The notes under the pieces are model-generated. The model was not told the DNA's origin. It saw only the letters and a program-made list of their open reading frames with translations, and ran no database searches. Source: Anaeramoeba ignava (taxonomy: Eukaryota > Metamonada > Anaeramoebidae). Taken from it: a DNA stretch of 64,000 nt. A program made the position numbers and the translations under genes. The DNA is taken from NCBI GenBank assembly GCA_028826165.1, contig JAPDFW010000059.1, positions 819,001 to 883,000 of the forward strand. Reading direction: 5' to 3'. Below, one piece after another: positions 1 through 13,189 of this stretch; position 1 is the stretch's first letter; every line of letters begins with the position of its first letter.

Positions 1-1553
1 AAATTAAATTTGAAATTAAAATTAAAATTAAAATTAAATTTGAAATTAAATTTGAAATTGAATTTGAAATTGAATTTGAAATTAAAATTGAAATTAAAAT
101 TAAAATTGAAATTAAAATTAAAATTAAATATTAAATTTGAAATTAAAATTAAAATTAAAATTAAATTTGAAATTAAAATTAAAATTAAAATTAAATTTGA
201 AATTAAAATTAAAATTAAAATTAAATTTGAAATTGAAATTAAATTTGAAATTAAAATTGAAATTAAAATTGAAATTAAAATTAAATTTGAAATTAAATTT
301 GAAATTAAAATTGAAATTAAAATTGAAATTGAAATTAAAATTAAAAATTAAAATTAAAATTAAAATTAAAATTGAAATTAAAATTAAAATTGAAATTAAA
401 ATTAAAATTAAATTGAAATTAAAATTAAATTTGAAATTAAAATTGAAATTAAAATTAAATTTAAATTTGAAATTAAAATTAAAATTGAAATTAAAATTGA
501 AATTAAAATTAAAATTAAAATTAAAATTGAAATTGAAATTAAAATTGAAATTGAAATTGAATTGAAATTAAATATTAAAATTGAAATTAAAATTAAAATT
601 GAATTTGAAATTGAAATTAAAATTAAATATTAAAATTAAAATTAAATTTGAAATTAAATTTGAAATTAAAATTAAAATTGAAATTAAAATTGAAATTAAA
701 ATTGAAATTGAAATTGAAATTAAAATTAAAATTGAAATTAAAATTAAAAATTGAAATTAAAATTGAAATTAAAATTAAAATTAAAATTAAAATTAAAATT
801 AAAATTAAATATTGAAATTAAAATTAAATTTGAAATTGAAATTAAATTTGAAATTAAAATTAAATATTAAATTTGAAATTAAAATTAAAATTAAAATTAA
901 AATTAAAATTGAAATTAAATTTGAAATTAAATTTAAAATTAAAATTGAAATTGAAATTAAAATTGAAATTTAAATTAAAATTAAAATTAAAATTAAAATT
1001 AAAATTAAAATTAAATATTAAATTTGAAATTAAAATTAAAATTAAATTTGAAATTGAATTTGAAATTAAAATTAAAATTAAATTTGAAATTGAATTTGAA
1101 ATTAAAATTAAAATTAAAATTAAAATTGAAATTAAAATTAAAATTAAAATTGAAATTAAAATTAAAATTAAATATTAAAATTGAAATTTTACATTAAATT
1201 TGAAATTAAAATTAAATTGAAATTAAATATTAAATTTGAAATTGAATATTGAAATTGAAATTAAAATTAAAATTAAAATTAAAATTAAATTTGAAATTAA
1301 AATTAAAATTAAAATTAAATTTGAAATTAAATTTGAAATTAAAATTAAAATTAAATATTGAAATTAAAATTGAAATTTAAATTAAAATTAAATTTGAAAT
1401 TGAAATTGAATTTGAAATTAAAATTAAAATTAAAATTAAAATTAAAATTAAATTTGAAATTAAAATTAAATTTGAAATTAAAATTGAAATTAAAATTGAA
1501 ATTAAAATTGAAATTAAAATTAAATTTGAAATTTGTTTTTCCTTCATCAAAAG
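1..1553 (+). repeat. Repeat-filled intron of the NSMAF-like gene
   Basis: The first 1.53 kb is a degenerate hexamer array made of AAATTA, AAATTG and AAATTT units, with essentially no C. It runs straight up to a pyrimidine-rich acceptor ending in AG at about 1552-1553, after which NSMAF-like coding begins in the middle of the protein. I therefore read it as the 3' part of an intron whose donor and 5' exons lie left of the window. Long KLKLKL or KIKIEI reading frames here are read-through of the repeat and not genes. The sense strand has no AG dinucleotide before the acceptor region. Confidence 0.7.
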
Positions 1554-4929
<3,376 letters not shown>

Positions 4930-5540
4930 TCCACTTAATCCGTTTTCTTTTTCTTTTCTTTTTCTTTTTCTTTTTCTTTTCCAATCTTTTTCTTTTCTCA
5001 ATTTTTTTCTCAATTAACAAAAAAACAAATTTAAAGACAAATTAAACAAGATTTTCAAAATAAAATTTAAATAAATTCTTTTTAAACAAAATTCAAATTT
5101 AAAGACAAATTAAATAAGATTTTCAAAATAAAATTTAAAACAAAATTTAAAAATAAATTTAAATAAATTCTTTTTAAAATTTTTATTAAATTTAATTAAT
5201 TAAAAAAAGGAATATTTTCTCTTTTTTTAGATTATTTTTTTGGATCTTTTTTTCTTTTTAATTTAAATAAAAATTTTAATTAAACAAGATTTTCAAAATA
5301 AAATTTAAAACAAAATTTAAAAATAGATTTAAATATTTTCTTTTTAAAATTTTTATTAAATTTAAAAATAAAAGGAATAAATATTATTTTCTTTTTAAAA
5401 TTTTTAAATTTAACAAGATTTTCAAATAAAATTTAAACAAAAATTTAAAAATAAAAGGAACATTTTCTCTTTTTTTTAGATTATTTTTTTGGATCTTTTT
5501 TTCTTTTTTCTTTTTCTTTAAGTTTTCTTTTTTTTTTTTC
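4930..5540. other. AT-rich convergent intergenic spacer with an internal duplication
   Basis: Spacer between the 3' ends of the NSMAF-like gene (+) and the selenoprotein gene (-). It starts with a CTTTTT-rich tract (4945-4995). A block built on ACAAGATTTTCAAAATAAAATT recurs at about 5047, 5117 and 5284, and a TTTTCTCTTTTTTTAGATTA block with its continuation occurs at about 5215 and 5463. No open reading frame or RNA gene is visible. Confidence 0.6.
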
Positions 5541-5543
5541 TTT

Positions 5544-5591
5544 TCGGATTTTGTAACCTCGAATCCTTTCGATTTATTTACAAATCGTCAT
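5544..5591 (-). promoter_or_regulatory. Putative type 2 SECIS element
   Basis: On the minus strand, 71 nt after the TAA of the selenoprotein gene, the sequence can fold as a eukaryotic SECIS. ATGA at 5591-5588 faces GA at 5545-5544, giving the tandem G.A core. Helix II is GATTTGTAA (5586-5578) with TTACAAAATC (5556-5547), one A bulged. An internal loop ATAAA (5577-5573) supplies the AA. A second small stem TCGAA/TTCGA (5572-5568 with 5563-5559) carries an AGGA loop, which makes it form 2. Twelve nucleotides separate the core from the AA, as in known SECIS elements. A short TTTCT/AGAAA pairing is possible below the core. The fold was worked out by hand. Confidence 0.82.
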
Positions 5592-5662
5592 TTAGAAATT
5601 GAAAAAAAAAACAAAAAGAAAAGAAAAAGAAAAAAAATAATGAAAAATAAATTTTTTTTAGA

Positions 5663-6540
5663 TTAAGGAAGTGAATCAACAATTTCATTAATTTCTGGAA
5701 AAAAATCTTTGATTGTTTTTTTAAAAATTATTCTGTTATCTGCAAAAACATTAAAAAAAGGACAATCATCACTTTTTAAAAATAAAAAAATAATATAAAA
5801 TTAGAAAGAATTTTTTTCACCTTTTGTTTTTTTTTTTTGTTTTTTTTTGGATTGATTGATTGAAAAAAAAAATTTAATCAAAAATTATTTACGTTTCATA
5901 TTTTCGGTTAAGTTTAACATCATAAAGAAGATCTTGTAATTCATTTTTAAGAATATAAGCTTCTGAAGAATAAGATCATCCTTTTTTTAATTTAAATAAA
6001 AATCAAAAATCAAAAATTAAAAATCAAAAATCAAAAATCAAAAATTAAATTAAACCTCCACAAAATTCAATTGTAATTAAAGGAAGAGAAGGAACAGAAG
6101 GAATTTCAATATCTGGTCCGAAATCAAAATCTGAATCTGAATCTGAATCTGAATCTAATTCTAATTCTATTTTTGAATCTAAATCTATTTTTTCATCCAA
6201 TATTTGATCTATTTGTTTTTTTTTTTGAATTGAAAATTTTAAAAGATCAAATAAGAATAAAAAATAACGAAATAAAAAATGAAATAAAAAAAAATAATAA
6301 CTTTGTTTTGATTTTTGTTTGAGATTGTCTAGATTTGTTTTAATTTGTGTTTTAATATCAAAATCGATTTGATCTCCACAATTTTCTTTGAGAAAAAATA
6401 ATTAAATTAAAAAAGTAATTAAAATGAAAAAATTTAAATTAAAAATTAAATTGTTATTTACTTTTTTCAGAAGAGGAATAAATTAATTTAGGAAAGAGTA
6501 AAAGAAATAAAAAGAAAAGAAAAAAAGAAAATAAATTCAT
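5663..6540 (-). CDS. Secreted/ER SelW-SelT (Rdx) family selenoprotein
   Basis: Five exons, read right to left: 6540-6462, 6385-6302, 6208-6056, 5980-5893 and 5771-5663. Each boundary is GT...AG and the total is 513 nt (170 residues plus stop). The start encodes a hydrophobic signal peptide (MNLFSFFLFFLFLLLFP). A Lys/Gln-rich segment and an Asp-Ser repeat follow, then LITIEFCGG, an in-frame TGA at 5978-5976, and SYSSEAYILKNEL. This gives CGGU, the CxxU redox motif of the Rdx group (SelW, SelT, SelH). The C-terminus NVFADNRIIFKKTIKDFFPE then EINEIVDSLP resembles the end of SelW proteins. The TGA lies two bases into exon 4, just after a splice junction. TGA is a normal stop in neighbouring genes, and a SECIS lies in the 3' region. 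Likely an ER or secreted thiol oxidoreductase; SelT-like by signal peptide, SelW-like by compact fold. Confidence 0.87.
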
Positions 6541-6584
6541 ACAATTAAAAAAATAAAACTTGAGAAAAATGAATTTAACGTTTT

Positions 6585-6627
6585 TTTTTTTCATTTTTTC
6601 ATTTTTTTCATTTTTTTCTTTTCAAAA
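6585..6627 (+). promoter_or_regulatory. T-rich (CATTTTTT) leader before the first RCC1-BTB gene
   Basis: A long T run with repeated CATTTTTT units ends in CTTTTCAAAA directly before the ATG. The same layout stands before the second and third copies (8560-8587, 10498-10526) and before several unrelated genes in the window on both strands, so it looks like a shared core promoter or 5' leader. Confidence 0.45.
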
Positions 6628-8445
6628 ATGAATGATTGTTTATATTTTGGTGATAACGAAGAACCAAAACTTATCAAAAATGAACCAGAAAAAATAACAA
6701 AACCAATTCAATTTAAATTTGAAAATGAAAATGAAAATGAAAATGAAAATGAAAATGAAAAACAAATTAAACAAATTTCATCAGGTTATTTTTCAACAAT
6801 TTTCCTTTTTAAAAATGGAAAAGCAATAGAATATTTAACTGAAAATGATTCAAATCAAAATCCTGAAAAAATCCAAATTGAAGAAAATATTCAAAAAGTA
6901 ACTGTTGGTTATGATAATGAAGCTATTTTAACAAAAGAAGGAAATGTATTTGCAAAAGGAAAAGATATTAATCCAGAAAATTCAAAAGAATTTATCAATA
7001 TTTCATCATTAATTGAAGATAAAAATGATAGAATAATTCAAGATATTGTTTCCGCAACTTTTTCAATTTACTTATTAACTTCAAATCAAAATGTTTATGG
7101 AATTGGTTCAAATGAATTTGGTCAACTTGGTTTTGATTATGAAACACTTGAAAAAACAGAAAAACCAATTTTAATGATGAAAAATGTTTCTAGAATATTT
7201 TCAGGAAATTCTTCAACATCCATTTTTCTTTTAAATTCAAATCAAGAATTATTTGGATGCGGATGGAATTATTCAGGACAACTTGGATTAGGATATCCAG
7301 AATATGAAGGTTTAATCCAAAAATTAACCAAAATCCAAAATATTCCAAAAGGTAAAATAATTGATATTCAATGTGGATTTTATCATTCAATAATATTGAT
7401 TGAAAATGAAAATCAAAATGAAAATCAAAATGAAAACCAAAATCAAAATCCAAAAAGAAAACTTTATTCATGTGGAAATTATAAATTTAATGGACTTGGC
7501 AAAACTCAAAATACTTATGAATTTACTGAAATCAAATCATCTTTATTTGAAAATGATGATAATATTCTTGATTTTTCTGTTGGAAATGTTCATACTTTGA
7601 TTTTAACTTCTAATTCGAAATTAATTGGATTTGGAGATAATGAATATGGTCAATTAGGAACTGGAGATACAATAAATCAATCAATTCCAATTCAAATTGA
7701 ACTTCCTGAATTAAGATTTAATGAAAATATTTCCAATTATCATATTTATTGTGGATTTCGCAAATCATTTCTTTATTATTCTCTTCCTTCTTTTTCCAAT
7801 CTTGAAGAAGATTTGATAAAACTATTTGAAAGAAAAGAATTTTGTGATATTTCATTTAAAACCGAAAATGGAGAAATAATTTCAGCTCATAAATTAATAT
7901 TGAAATATAGATTAAATCAAAATGAAAATGAAATTGAAAAACTTCAAGAAATTATTTCAAATAAATCAATTAAAGAATCAAATCAAATATTTGAAATGAT
8001 TTATTCAAACAGAATTATAAATCCAAAATTATATTCAGAAATTAAAGAAATTATAAATTTAAATGAAAAAATTGAAGAAACAATTAAAAGAATTTATTTA
8101 AATGAAAATGAAAATGAAAATGAAAAAGATTTTATTATTGAAAGAAAAGAAAAACAATATAAATTTCCTAAATTAATATTAATAATGAGAAGTGAATTAT
8201 ATCGAGGAATGTTTTTATCTGTAACTGAAGATAAATCAAATAAAGTTACAGATTATAGTGAATTAAGTAATAAATCATTCCAAATATTTGAATATTGGAT
8301 TTATTCAAATCAAATTAAAGATGAAATTCAAATTACACAAGAAATTATTGATGAAGTTCGAATTGGAATTGATTATTTTCAATTAAATCAAACAAATCCA
8401 AATTTAATTGATTTATTAATTAACAAATTTCATAATCAAAATTAA
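6628..8445 (+). CDS. RCC1-repeat/BTB protein, tandem copy 1
   Basis: Single exon, 605 residues. Residues ~1-390 form RCC1-type propeller repeats (VYGIGSNEFGQLG, LFGCGWNYSGQLGLG, LIGFGDNEYGQLGTGD), with an ENENEN tract at ~32-45 and a second NENQNENQ tract near 255. From ~395 a BTB/POZ-like part begins (LEEDLIKLFERKEFCDISF, then AHKLIL) and is split by an acidic/Asn-rich insert; its second half reads FPKLILIMRSELYRGMFL. RCC1-BTB proteins can act as Cullin-3 adaptors or small-GTPase regulators; the substrate is unknown. It is the first of three head-to-tail paralogues 142 and 97 nt apart. Confidence 0.85.
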   Translation: MNDCLYFGDNEEPKLIKNEPEKITKPIQFKFENENENENENENEKQIKQISSGYFSTIFLFKNGKAIEYLTENDSNQNPEKIQIEENIQKVTVGYDNEAILTKEGNVFAKGKDINPENSKEFINISSLIEDKNDRIIQDIVSATFSIYLLTSNQNVYGIGSNEFGQLGFDYETLEKTEKPILMMKNVSRIFSGNSSTSIFLLNSNQELFGCGWNYSGQLGLGYPEYEGLIQKLTKIQNIPKGKIIDIQCGFYHSIILIENENQNENQNENQNQNPKRKLYSCGNYKFNGLGKTQNTYEFTEIKSSLFENDDNILDFSVGNVHTLILTSNSKLIGFGDNEYGQLGTGDTINQSIPIQIELPELRFNENISNYHIYCGFRKSFLYYSLPSFSNLEEDLIKLFERKEFCDISFKTENGEIISAHKLILKYRLNQNENEIEKLQEIISNKSIKESNQIFEMIYSNRIINPKLYSEIKEIINLNEKIEETIKRIYLNENENENEKDFIIERKEKQYKFPKLILIMRSELYRGMFLSVTEDKSNKVTDYSELSNKSFQIFEYWIYSNQIKDEIQITQEIIDEVRIGIDYFQLNQTNPNLIDLLINKFHNQN

Positions 8446-8560
8446 AATCAAAATTAAAATTAAAATTAAATTTAAAATTAAAATTAAAATTAAAATTAAA
8501 ATCAAAATTAAAATTAAAATTCAAATTAAAATTAAAATTAAAATTAAAATTCCAAAATCA
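8446..8560 (+). repeat. AAATTA hexamer tract between RCC1-BTB copies 1 and 2
   Basis: About 115 nt of AAATTA/AAATCA units directly after the stop of copy 1. A shorter tract of the same kind follows copy 2 (10430-10490), so it was probably duplicated with the gene unit. Confidence 0.7.
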
Positions 8561-8587
8561 TTTTTTCATTTTTTTTCTTTTTCAAAA

Positions 8588-10429
8588 ATGAATGATTGTT
8601 TATTTTCTGGAAGAAATAGATATCCAAAACTTATCAAAAACAAACAAGAAAAAATAACAAAACCAATTCAATTTAAATTTGAAAATGAAAATGAAAATGA
8701 AAATGAAAATGAAAATGAAAAACAAATTAAACAAATTTCAACAGGAAATTTTTCAACAATTTTCCTTTTCAAAAATGGAAAAGCAATAGAATATTTAAGA
8801 AGTTCAAAACAGAATCCTGAAAAAATCCAAATTGAAAATATTCAAAAAGTAACTGTTGGATATCATAATGAAGCTATTTTAACAATAGAAGGAAATGTAT
8901 TTGCAAAAGAAAGAGTTATTAATCCAGAAAATCCAAATGAATTTATCAATATTTCATCATTAATTGAAGATAAAAATGATAGAATAATTGAAGATATTGT
9001 TTCTGGATACAGTTCAACTTACTTATTAACTTCAAATCAAAATGCTTATGGAATTGGTTCAAATAGTTATGGTCAACTTGGTTTTGATTCTGAAACACTT
9101 CCAGAAACAGAAAAACCAATTTTAATGATGAAAAATGTTTCTAAAATATTTTCAGGAAATTCTTCAAGTTCCGTTTTTCTTTTAAATTCAAATCAAGAAT
9201 TATTTGGATGCGGATATAATGAATGGAAACAACTTGGATTAGGAGAATCAAGAAAAGAAGAAAAAATAATCCATAAATTAACCAAAATTCAAAATATTCC
9301 AAAAGGCAAAATAATTGATATTCAATGTGGAATGTTTCATTCAATAATGTTGATTGAAAATGAAAATCAAAATGAAAATCCAAAAAGAAAACTTTATTCA
9401 TGTGGAAATACTCAACATAATGGACTTGGTAAAAACCAAAATACTTATGAATTTACTGAAATCAAATCATCTTTATTTGAAAATGATGATAATATTCTTG
9501 ATTTTTCTGTTGGATATAAACATACTTTGATTTTAACTTCCAATAGAAAGTTGTTTTCGTTTGGAAATAATTTTTATGGTCAATTAGGAACTGGAGATAC
9601 AAATAATCAATTAATTCCAATTCAAATTGAACTTCCTAAATTAAGATTTAATGAAGATATTTCCAATTATCATATTTATTCTGGGCATTTTATTTCATTT
9701 CTTTATTATTCTCCTTTTCTTTCTTCTTTTTCCAATCTTGAAGAAGATTTGATAAAACTATTTAGAAGAAAAGAATTTTGTAATATTTCATTTAAAACCA
9801 AAAATGGAGAAATAATTGAAGCTCATAAATTAATATTGAAATATAGATTAAATCAAATTGAAAATGAAATTGAAAAACTTGAAGAAATTATTTCAAAAAA
9901 ATCAATTAAAGAATCAAATCAAATATTTGAAATGATTTATTCAAACAGAATTATAAATCCAATATTATATTCTGAAATTAAAGAAATTATAAATTTAAAT
10001 GAAAAAATTGAAGAAACAATGAAAAGAATTTATTTAAATGAAAATGAAAATGAAAAAGATTTTATAATTGAAAGAAAAGAAAAACAATATAAATTTCCAA
10101 AATTAATATTAATAATGAGAAGTGAATTATATCGAGGAATGTTTTTATCTGTAACAGAAGATAAATCAAATAAAGTTACAGATTATAGTGAATTAAGTAA
10201 TAAATCATTTCAAATATTTGAATATTGGATTTATTCAAATCAAATTAAAGATGAAATTGAAATTACAAAAGAAATAATTAATGAAATTCAAATTGGAATT
10301 GATTATTTTCAATTAAATCAAACAAATCCAAATTTATTTGATTTATTAATTAATAAATTTAATAATCAAAATCACGATCAAAAAAAGAAAAGAAAACCTT
10401 TTTTAGAAAAAGAAAGATTCAGAAAATAA
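8588..10429 (+). CDS. RCC1-repeat/BTB protein, tandem copy 2
   Basis: Single exon, 613 residues, same plan as copy 1: N-terminal MNDCLF, ENEN tract, RCC1 repeats (VYGIGSN-type repeats here read YGIGSNSYGQLGFD, LFGCGYNEWKQLGLG, LFSFGNNFYGQLGTGD), then BTB halves starting at FSNLEEDLIKLFRRKEF. The C-terminus carries an extra basic tail (HDQKKKRKPFLEKERFRK) absent in copies 1 and 3. The BTB half is almost identical to its neighbours, while the variable stretches lie in the propeller. Role as for copy 1. Confidence 0.85.
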   Translation: MNDCLFSGRNRYPKLIKNKQEKITKPIQFKFENENENENENENEKQIKQISTGNFSTIFLFKNGKAIEYLRSSKQNPEKIQIENIQKVTVGYHNEAILTIEGNVFAKERVINPENPNEFINISSLIEDKNDRIIEDIVSGYSSTYLLTSNQNAYGIGSNSYGQLGFDSETLPETEKPILMMKNVSKIFSGNSSSSVFLLNSNQELFGCGYNEWKQLGLGESRKEEKIIHKLTKIQNIPKGKIIDIQCGMFHSIMLIENENQNENPKRKLYSCGNTQHNGLGKNQNTYEFTEIKSSLFENDDNILDFSVGYKHTLILTSNRKLFSFGNNFYGQLGTGDTNNQLIPIQIELPKLRFNEDISNYHIYSGHFISFLYYSPFLSSFSNLEEDLIKLFRRKEFCNISFKTKNGEIIEAHKLILKYRLNQIENEIEKLEEIISKKSIKESNQIFEMIYSNRIINPILYSEIKEIINLNEKIEETMKRIYLNENENEKDFIIERKEKQYKFPKLILIMRSELYRGMFLSVTEDKSNKVTDYSELSNKSFQIFEYWIYSNQIKDEIEITKEIINEIQIGIDYFQLNQTNPNLFDLLINKFNNQNHDQKKKRKPFLEKERFRK

Positions 10430-10490
10430 AATTAAAATTTAAAATTAAAATTAAAATTAAAATTAAAATTAAAATCAAAATTAAAATTTT
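10430..10490 (+). repeat. AAATTA hexamer tract between RCC1-BTB copies 2 and 3
   Basis: About 60 nt of AAATTA units right after the stop of copy 2, followed by the CATTTTTT leader of copy 3. Same position and composition as the tract at 8446-8560. Confidence 0.65.
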
Positions 10491-10526
10491 TCCAAAATTC
10501 ATTTTTCATTTTTTTCATTTTTAAAA

Positions 10527-12338
10527 ATGAATGATTGTTTATTTTTTGGTTTAAAGGAATATCCAAAACTTTTCAAAAATAAACAAGAAAAAATAACAAA
10601 ACCAATTCAATTTAAATTTGAAAATGAAAATGAAAATGAAAATGAAAATGAAAAACAAATTAAACAAATTTCAACAGGTTTTTATTCAACAATTTTCCTT
10701 TTTGAAAATGGGAAAGTAATAGAATATTTAAATAGATCTAGAAATTCAAATGAAAATCCTGAAAAAATCCAAATTGAAAATATTCAAAAAGTAACTGTTG
10801 GTTATGCAAATGAAGCTATTTTAACATTAGAAGGAAATGTATTTGCCAAAAGATATGATGCTAATACAGAAAATCCAAAAGAATTTATCAATATTTCATC
10901 ATTAATTGAAGATAAAAATGATAGAATAATTCAAGATATTATTTCTGGAGGTTTTACAATTTACTTATTAACTTCAAATCAAAATGTTTATGGAATTGGT
11001 TCAAATCATTCTTGTCAAGTTGGTTTTCTTTCACCAAACAAAACAGAAAAACCAATTTTAATGATGAAAAATGTTTCTAAAATATTTTCAGGAAATTCTT
11101 CAATTCATGTTTTTCTTTTAAATTCAAATCAAGAATTATTTGGATGCGGGAATAATGGTCATGGCCAACTTGGATTAGGAAAATCAATAAAAGAAGCAAT
11201 AATCGTAAAATTAACCAAAATCCAAAATATTCCAAAAGGCAAAATAATTGATATTCAATGTGGATTTTATCATTCAATAATTTTGATTGAAGAAGAAAAT
11301 CAAAATGAAAATCCAAAAAGAAAACTTTATTCATGTGGAGATTATCAATATAATGGACTTGGCAAAAATCAAGATTCTTATGAATTTACTGAAATTAAAT
11401 CATCTTTATTTGAAAATAATGATAATATTATTGATTTTTCTGTTGGAAATTTTCATACTTTGATTTTAACATCCAAATCAAAATTATTTAGTTTTGGGAA
11501 TAATGAATATGGTGAATTAGGAAATGGAAATACAAAAAGTCAATCAATTCCAATTCAAATTGAACTTCCTAAATTAAGATTTAATGAAGATATTTCTAAT
11601 TATCATATTTCTTGTGGATATCGCAATTCATTTCTTTATTATTCTCCTTTTCTTTCTTTTTCCAATCTTGAAGAAGATTTGATAAAATTATTTAGAAGAA
11701 AAGAATTTTGTAATATTTCATTTAAAACCAAAAATGGAGAAATAATTGAAGCTCATAAATTAATATTGAAATATAGATTAAACCAAAATGAAAATGAAAT
11801 TGAAAAACTTGAAGAAATTATTTCAAATAAATCAATTAAAGAATCAAATCAAATATTTGAAATGATTTATTCAAACAGAATAATAAATCCAAAATTATAT
11901 TTTGAAATTAAAGAAATTATAAATTTAAATGAAAAAATAGAAGAAACAATGAAAAGAATTTATTTAAATGAAAATGAAAATGAAAAAGATTTTATAATTG
12001 AAAGAAAAGAAAAACAATATAAATTTCCTAAATTAATATTAATAATGAGAAGTGAATTATATCGAGGAATGTTTTTATCTGTAACTGAAGATAAATCTAA
12101 TAAAGTTACAGATTATAGTGAATTAAGTAATAAATCATTTCAAATATTTGAATATTGGATTTATTCAAATCAAATTAAAGAAGAAATTCAAATTACACAA
12201 GAAATCATTGATGAAATTAAAATTGGAATTGATTATTTTCAATTAAATCAAACAAATCCAAATTTATTTGATTTATTAATTAACAAATTTAAAATTCAAC
12301 CAAAAACAAAAGAAACAAGTGATTGTTTGATTTTTTAA
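10527..12338 (+). CDS. RCC1-repeat/BTB protein, tandem copy 3
   Basis: Single exon, 603 residues, same plan as copies 1 and 2 (MNDCLFFG start, ENEN tract, RCC1 repeats such as LFGCGNNGHGQLGLG and LFSFGNNEYGELGNG, then BTB). The third propeller repeat reads YGIGSNHSCQVGF, a departure from the GQLG signature. The C-terminus ends in a short unique tail (KIQPKTKETSDCLIF). Convergent with the PIMT gene, whose stop lies 81 nt away. Confidence 0.85.
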   Translation: MNDCLFFGLKEYPKLFKNKQEKITKPIQFKFENENENENENEKQIKQISTGFYSTIFLFENGKVIEYLNRSRNSNENPEKIQIENIQKVTVGYANEAILTLEGNVFAKRYDANTENPKEFINISSLIEDKNDRIIQDIISGGFTIYLLTSNQNVYGIGSNHSCQVGFLSPNKTEKPILMMKNVSKIFSGNSSIHVFLLNSNQELFGCGNNGHGQLGLGKSIKEAIIVKLTKIQNIPKGKIIDIQCGFYHSIILIEEENQNENPKRKLYSCGDYQYNGLGKNQDSYEFTEIKSSLFENNDNIIDFSVGNFHTLILTSKSKLFSFGNNEYGELGNGNTKSQSIPIQIELPKLRFNEDISNYHISCGYRNSFLYYSPFLSFSNLEEDLIKLFRRKEFCNISFKTKNGEIIEAHKLILKYRLNQNENEIEKLEEIISNKSIKESNQIFEMIYSNRIINPKLYFEIKEIINLNEKIEETMKRIYLNENENEKDFIIERKEKQYKFPKLILIMRSELYRGMFLSVTEDKSNKVTDYSELSNKSFQIFEYWIYSNQIKEEIQITQEIIDEIKIGIDYFQLNQTNPNLFDLLINKFKIQPKTKETSDCLIF

Positions 12339-12418
12339 TATAATTTTTTTGAAAGAAAAAGAAAAAAAAATAAAGATCAAAAAATGGAAAACAAAAATCC
12401 AAATTGAGAAATAAAAAA

Positions 12419-13087
12419 TCAATTAATCTGTTCTTTTTTGGAACAAAGGGGAACAAATCTGACACCAGTAATATAATTTTGGACTATTTTATCTTCAGTT
12501 TTGATGACATCATATAAAGATTGACTATAAGTACCAACAGGAATAACTAGATGACCACCGACCTTTAATTGGTCGATAAGAGCTTGAGGGATTTCAGGAG
12601 CAGCAGCACCAACATGGATTGCATCAAAAGTGAGATCAGGCAAACCGACAAAACCATCGCCTTCGACAATATTGACAATACCATCCTCGATTAAGTCAGG
12701 AGAATCATTTTTAATATTTTCAATTGACCAATCCACAAGTTCTTTTATATGATCAATTCCATAAACTTTTCCTTCTTTTCCCACTATTTTCCCTAAATAG
12801 GCACAAATAATTCCAGATCCTGATCCGACATCCAAAATTGTCTGTCCAGGTTCTGCATGAAGTAATTCTAATTGCATTGCGTGCATGTGAGGCGCGCTTA
12901 TTGTTACTGAATATCCTATTGATTGTGGTGAATCTTGATATGCATATGTTTTGTGTGATTCAATCATGTAGTTTTTTCGATCTACTGCTTTCATTGCTTC
13001 ATATACTCCTGTTGTTTTTATTAATCCATTTTTTTTTAATGTTTCTACAAGTTCAATGTTTGTTTTTCCACTACTTCTCCAAGACAT
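12419..13087 (-). CDS. PCMT1: Protein-L-isoaspartate O-methyltransferase
   Basis: Single exon, 222 residues, close to the usual PIMT length. It uses S-adenosylmethionine to methylate isoaspartyl residues and start repair of aged proteins. Visible features are the N-terminal helix region (NIELVETLKKNGLI), the YQDSPQSIGYSVTISAPHMH substrate-side motif, the AdoMet motif ILDVGSGSG, and the later motifs EGDGFVGLPDLTFDAIHVGA and LIDQLKVGGHLVIPVG. No signal peptide is seen, so it is probably cytosolic. A CATTTTT-type leader precedes the start on the minus strand. Confidence 0.95.
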   Translation of the reverse strand: MSWRSSGKTNIELVETLKKNGLIKTTGVYEAMKAVDRKNYMIESHKTYAYQDSPQSIGYSVTISAPHMHAMQLELLHAEPGQTILDVGSGSGIICAYLGKIVGKEGKVYGIDHIKELVDWSIENIKNDSPDLIEDGIVNIVEGDGFVGLPDLTFDAIHVGAAAPEIPQALIDQLKVGGHLVIPVGTYSQSLYDVIKTEDKIVQNYITGVRFVPLCSKKEQIN

Positions 13088-13094
13088 TATTTTT

Positions 13095-13150
13095 TGTTTT
13101 TTGAAAAATTTAAAAATGAAAAAAATGAAAAAAATGAAAAAAATTAAAAA
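13095..13150 (-). promoter_or_regulatory. CATTTTTT-type leader of the PIMT gene
   Basis: Read on the minus strand this is three TTTTTTTCAT units followed by a T-rich stretch before the ATG. It mirrors the leader before plus-strand genes, showing that the element follows gene direction. Confidence 0.4.
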
Positions 13151-13189
13151 GAAAAATTTTTGCTTTTTTTTTAAAAAATAAAAATGAAA

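Noticed and set aside
5976-5978. Reassigned TGA codon (alternative genetic code)
   Set aside because: TGA ends the NSMAF-like, NOT2 and RING genes cleanly; only this one TGA is internal, and it sits in a CxxU motif with a SECIS downstream.
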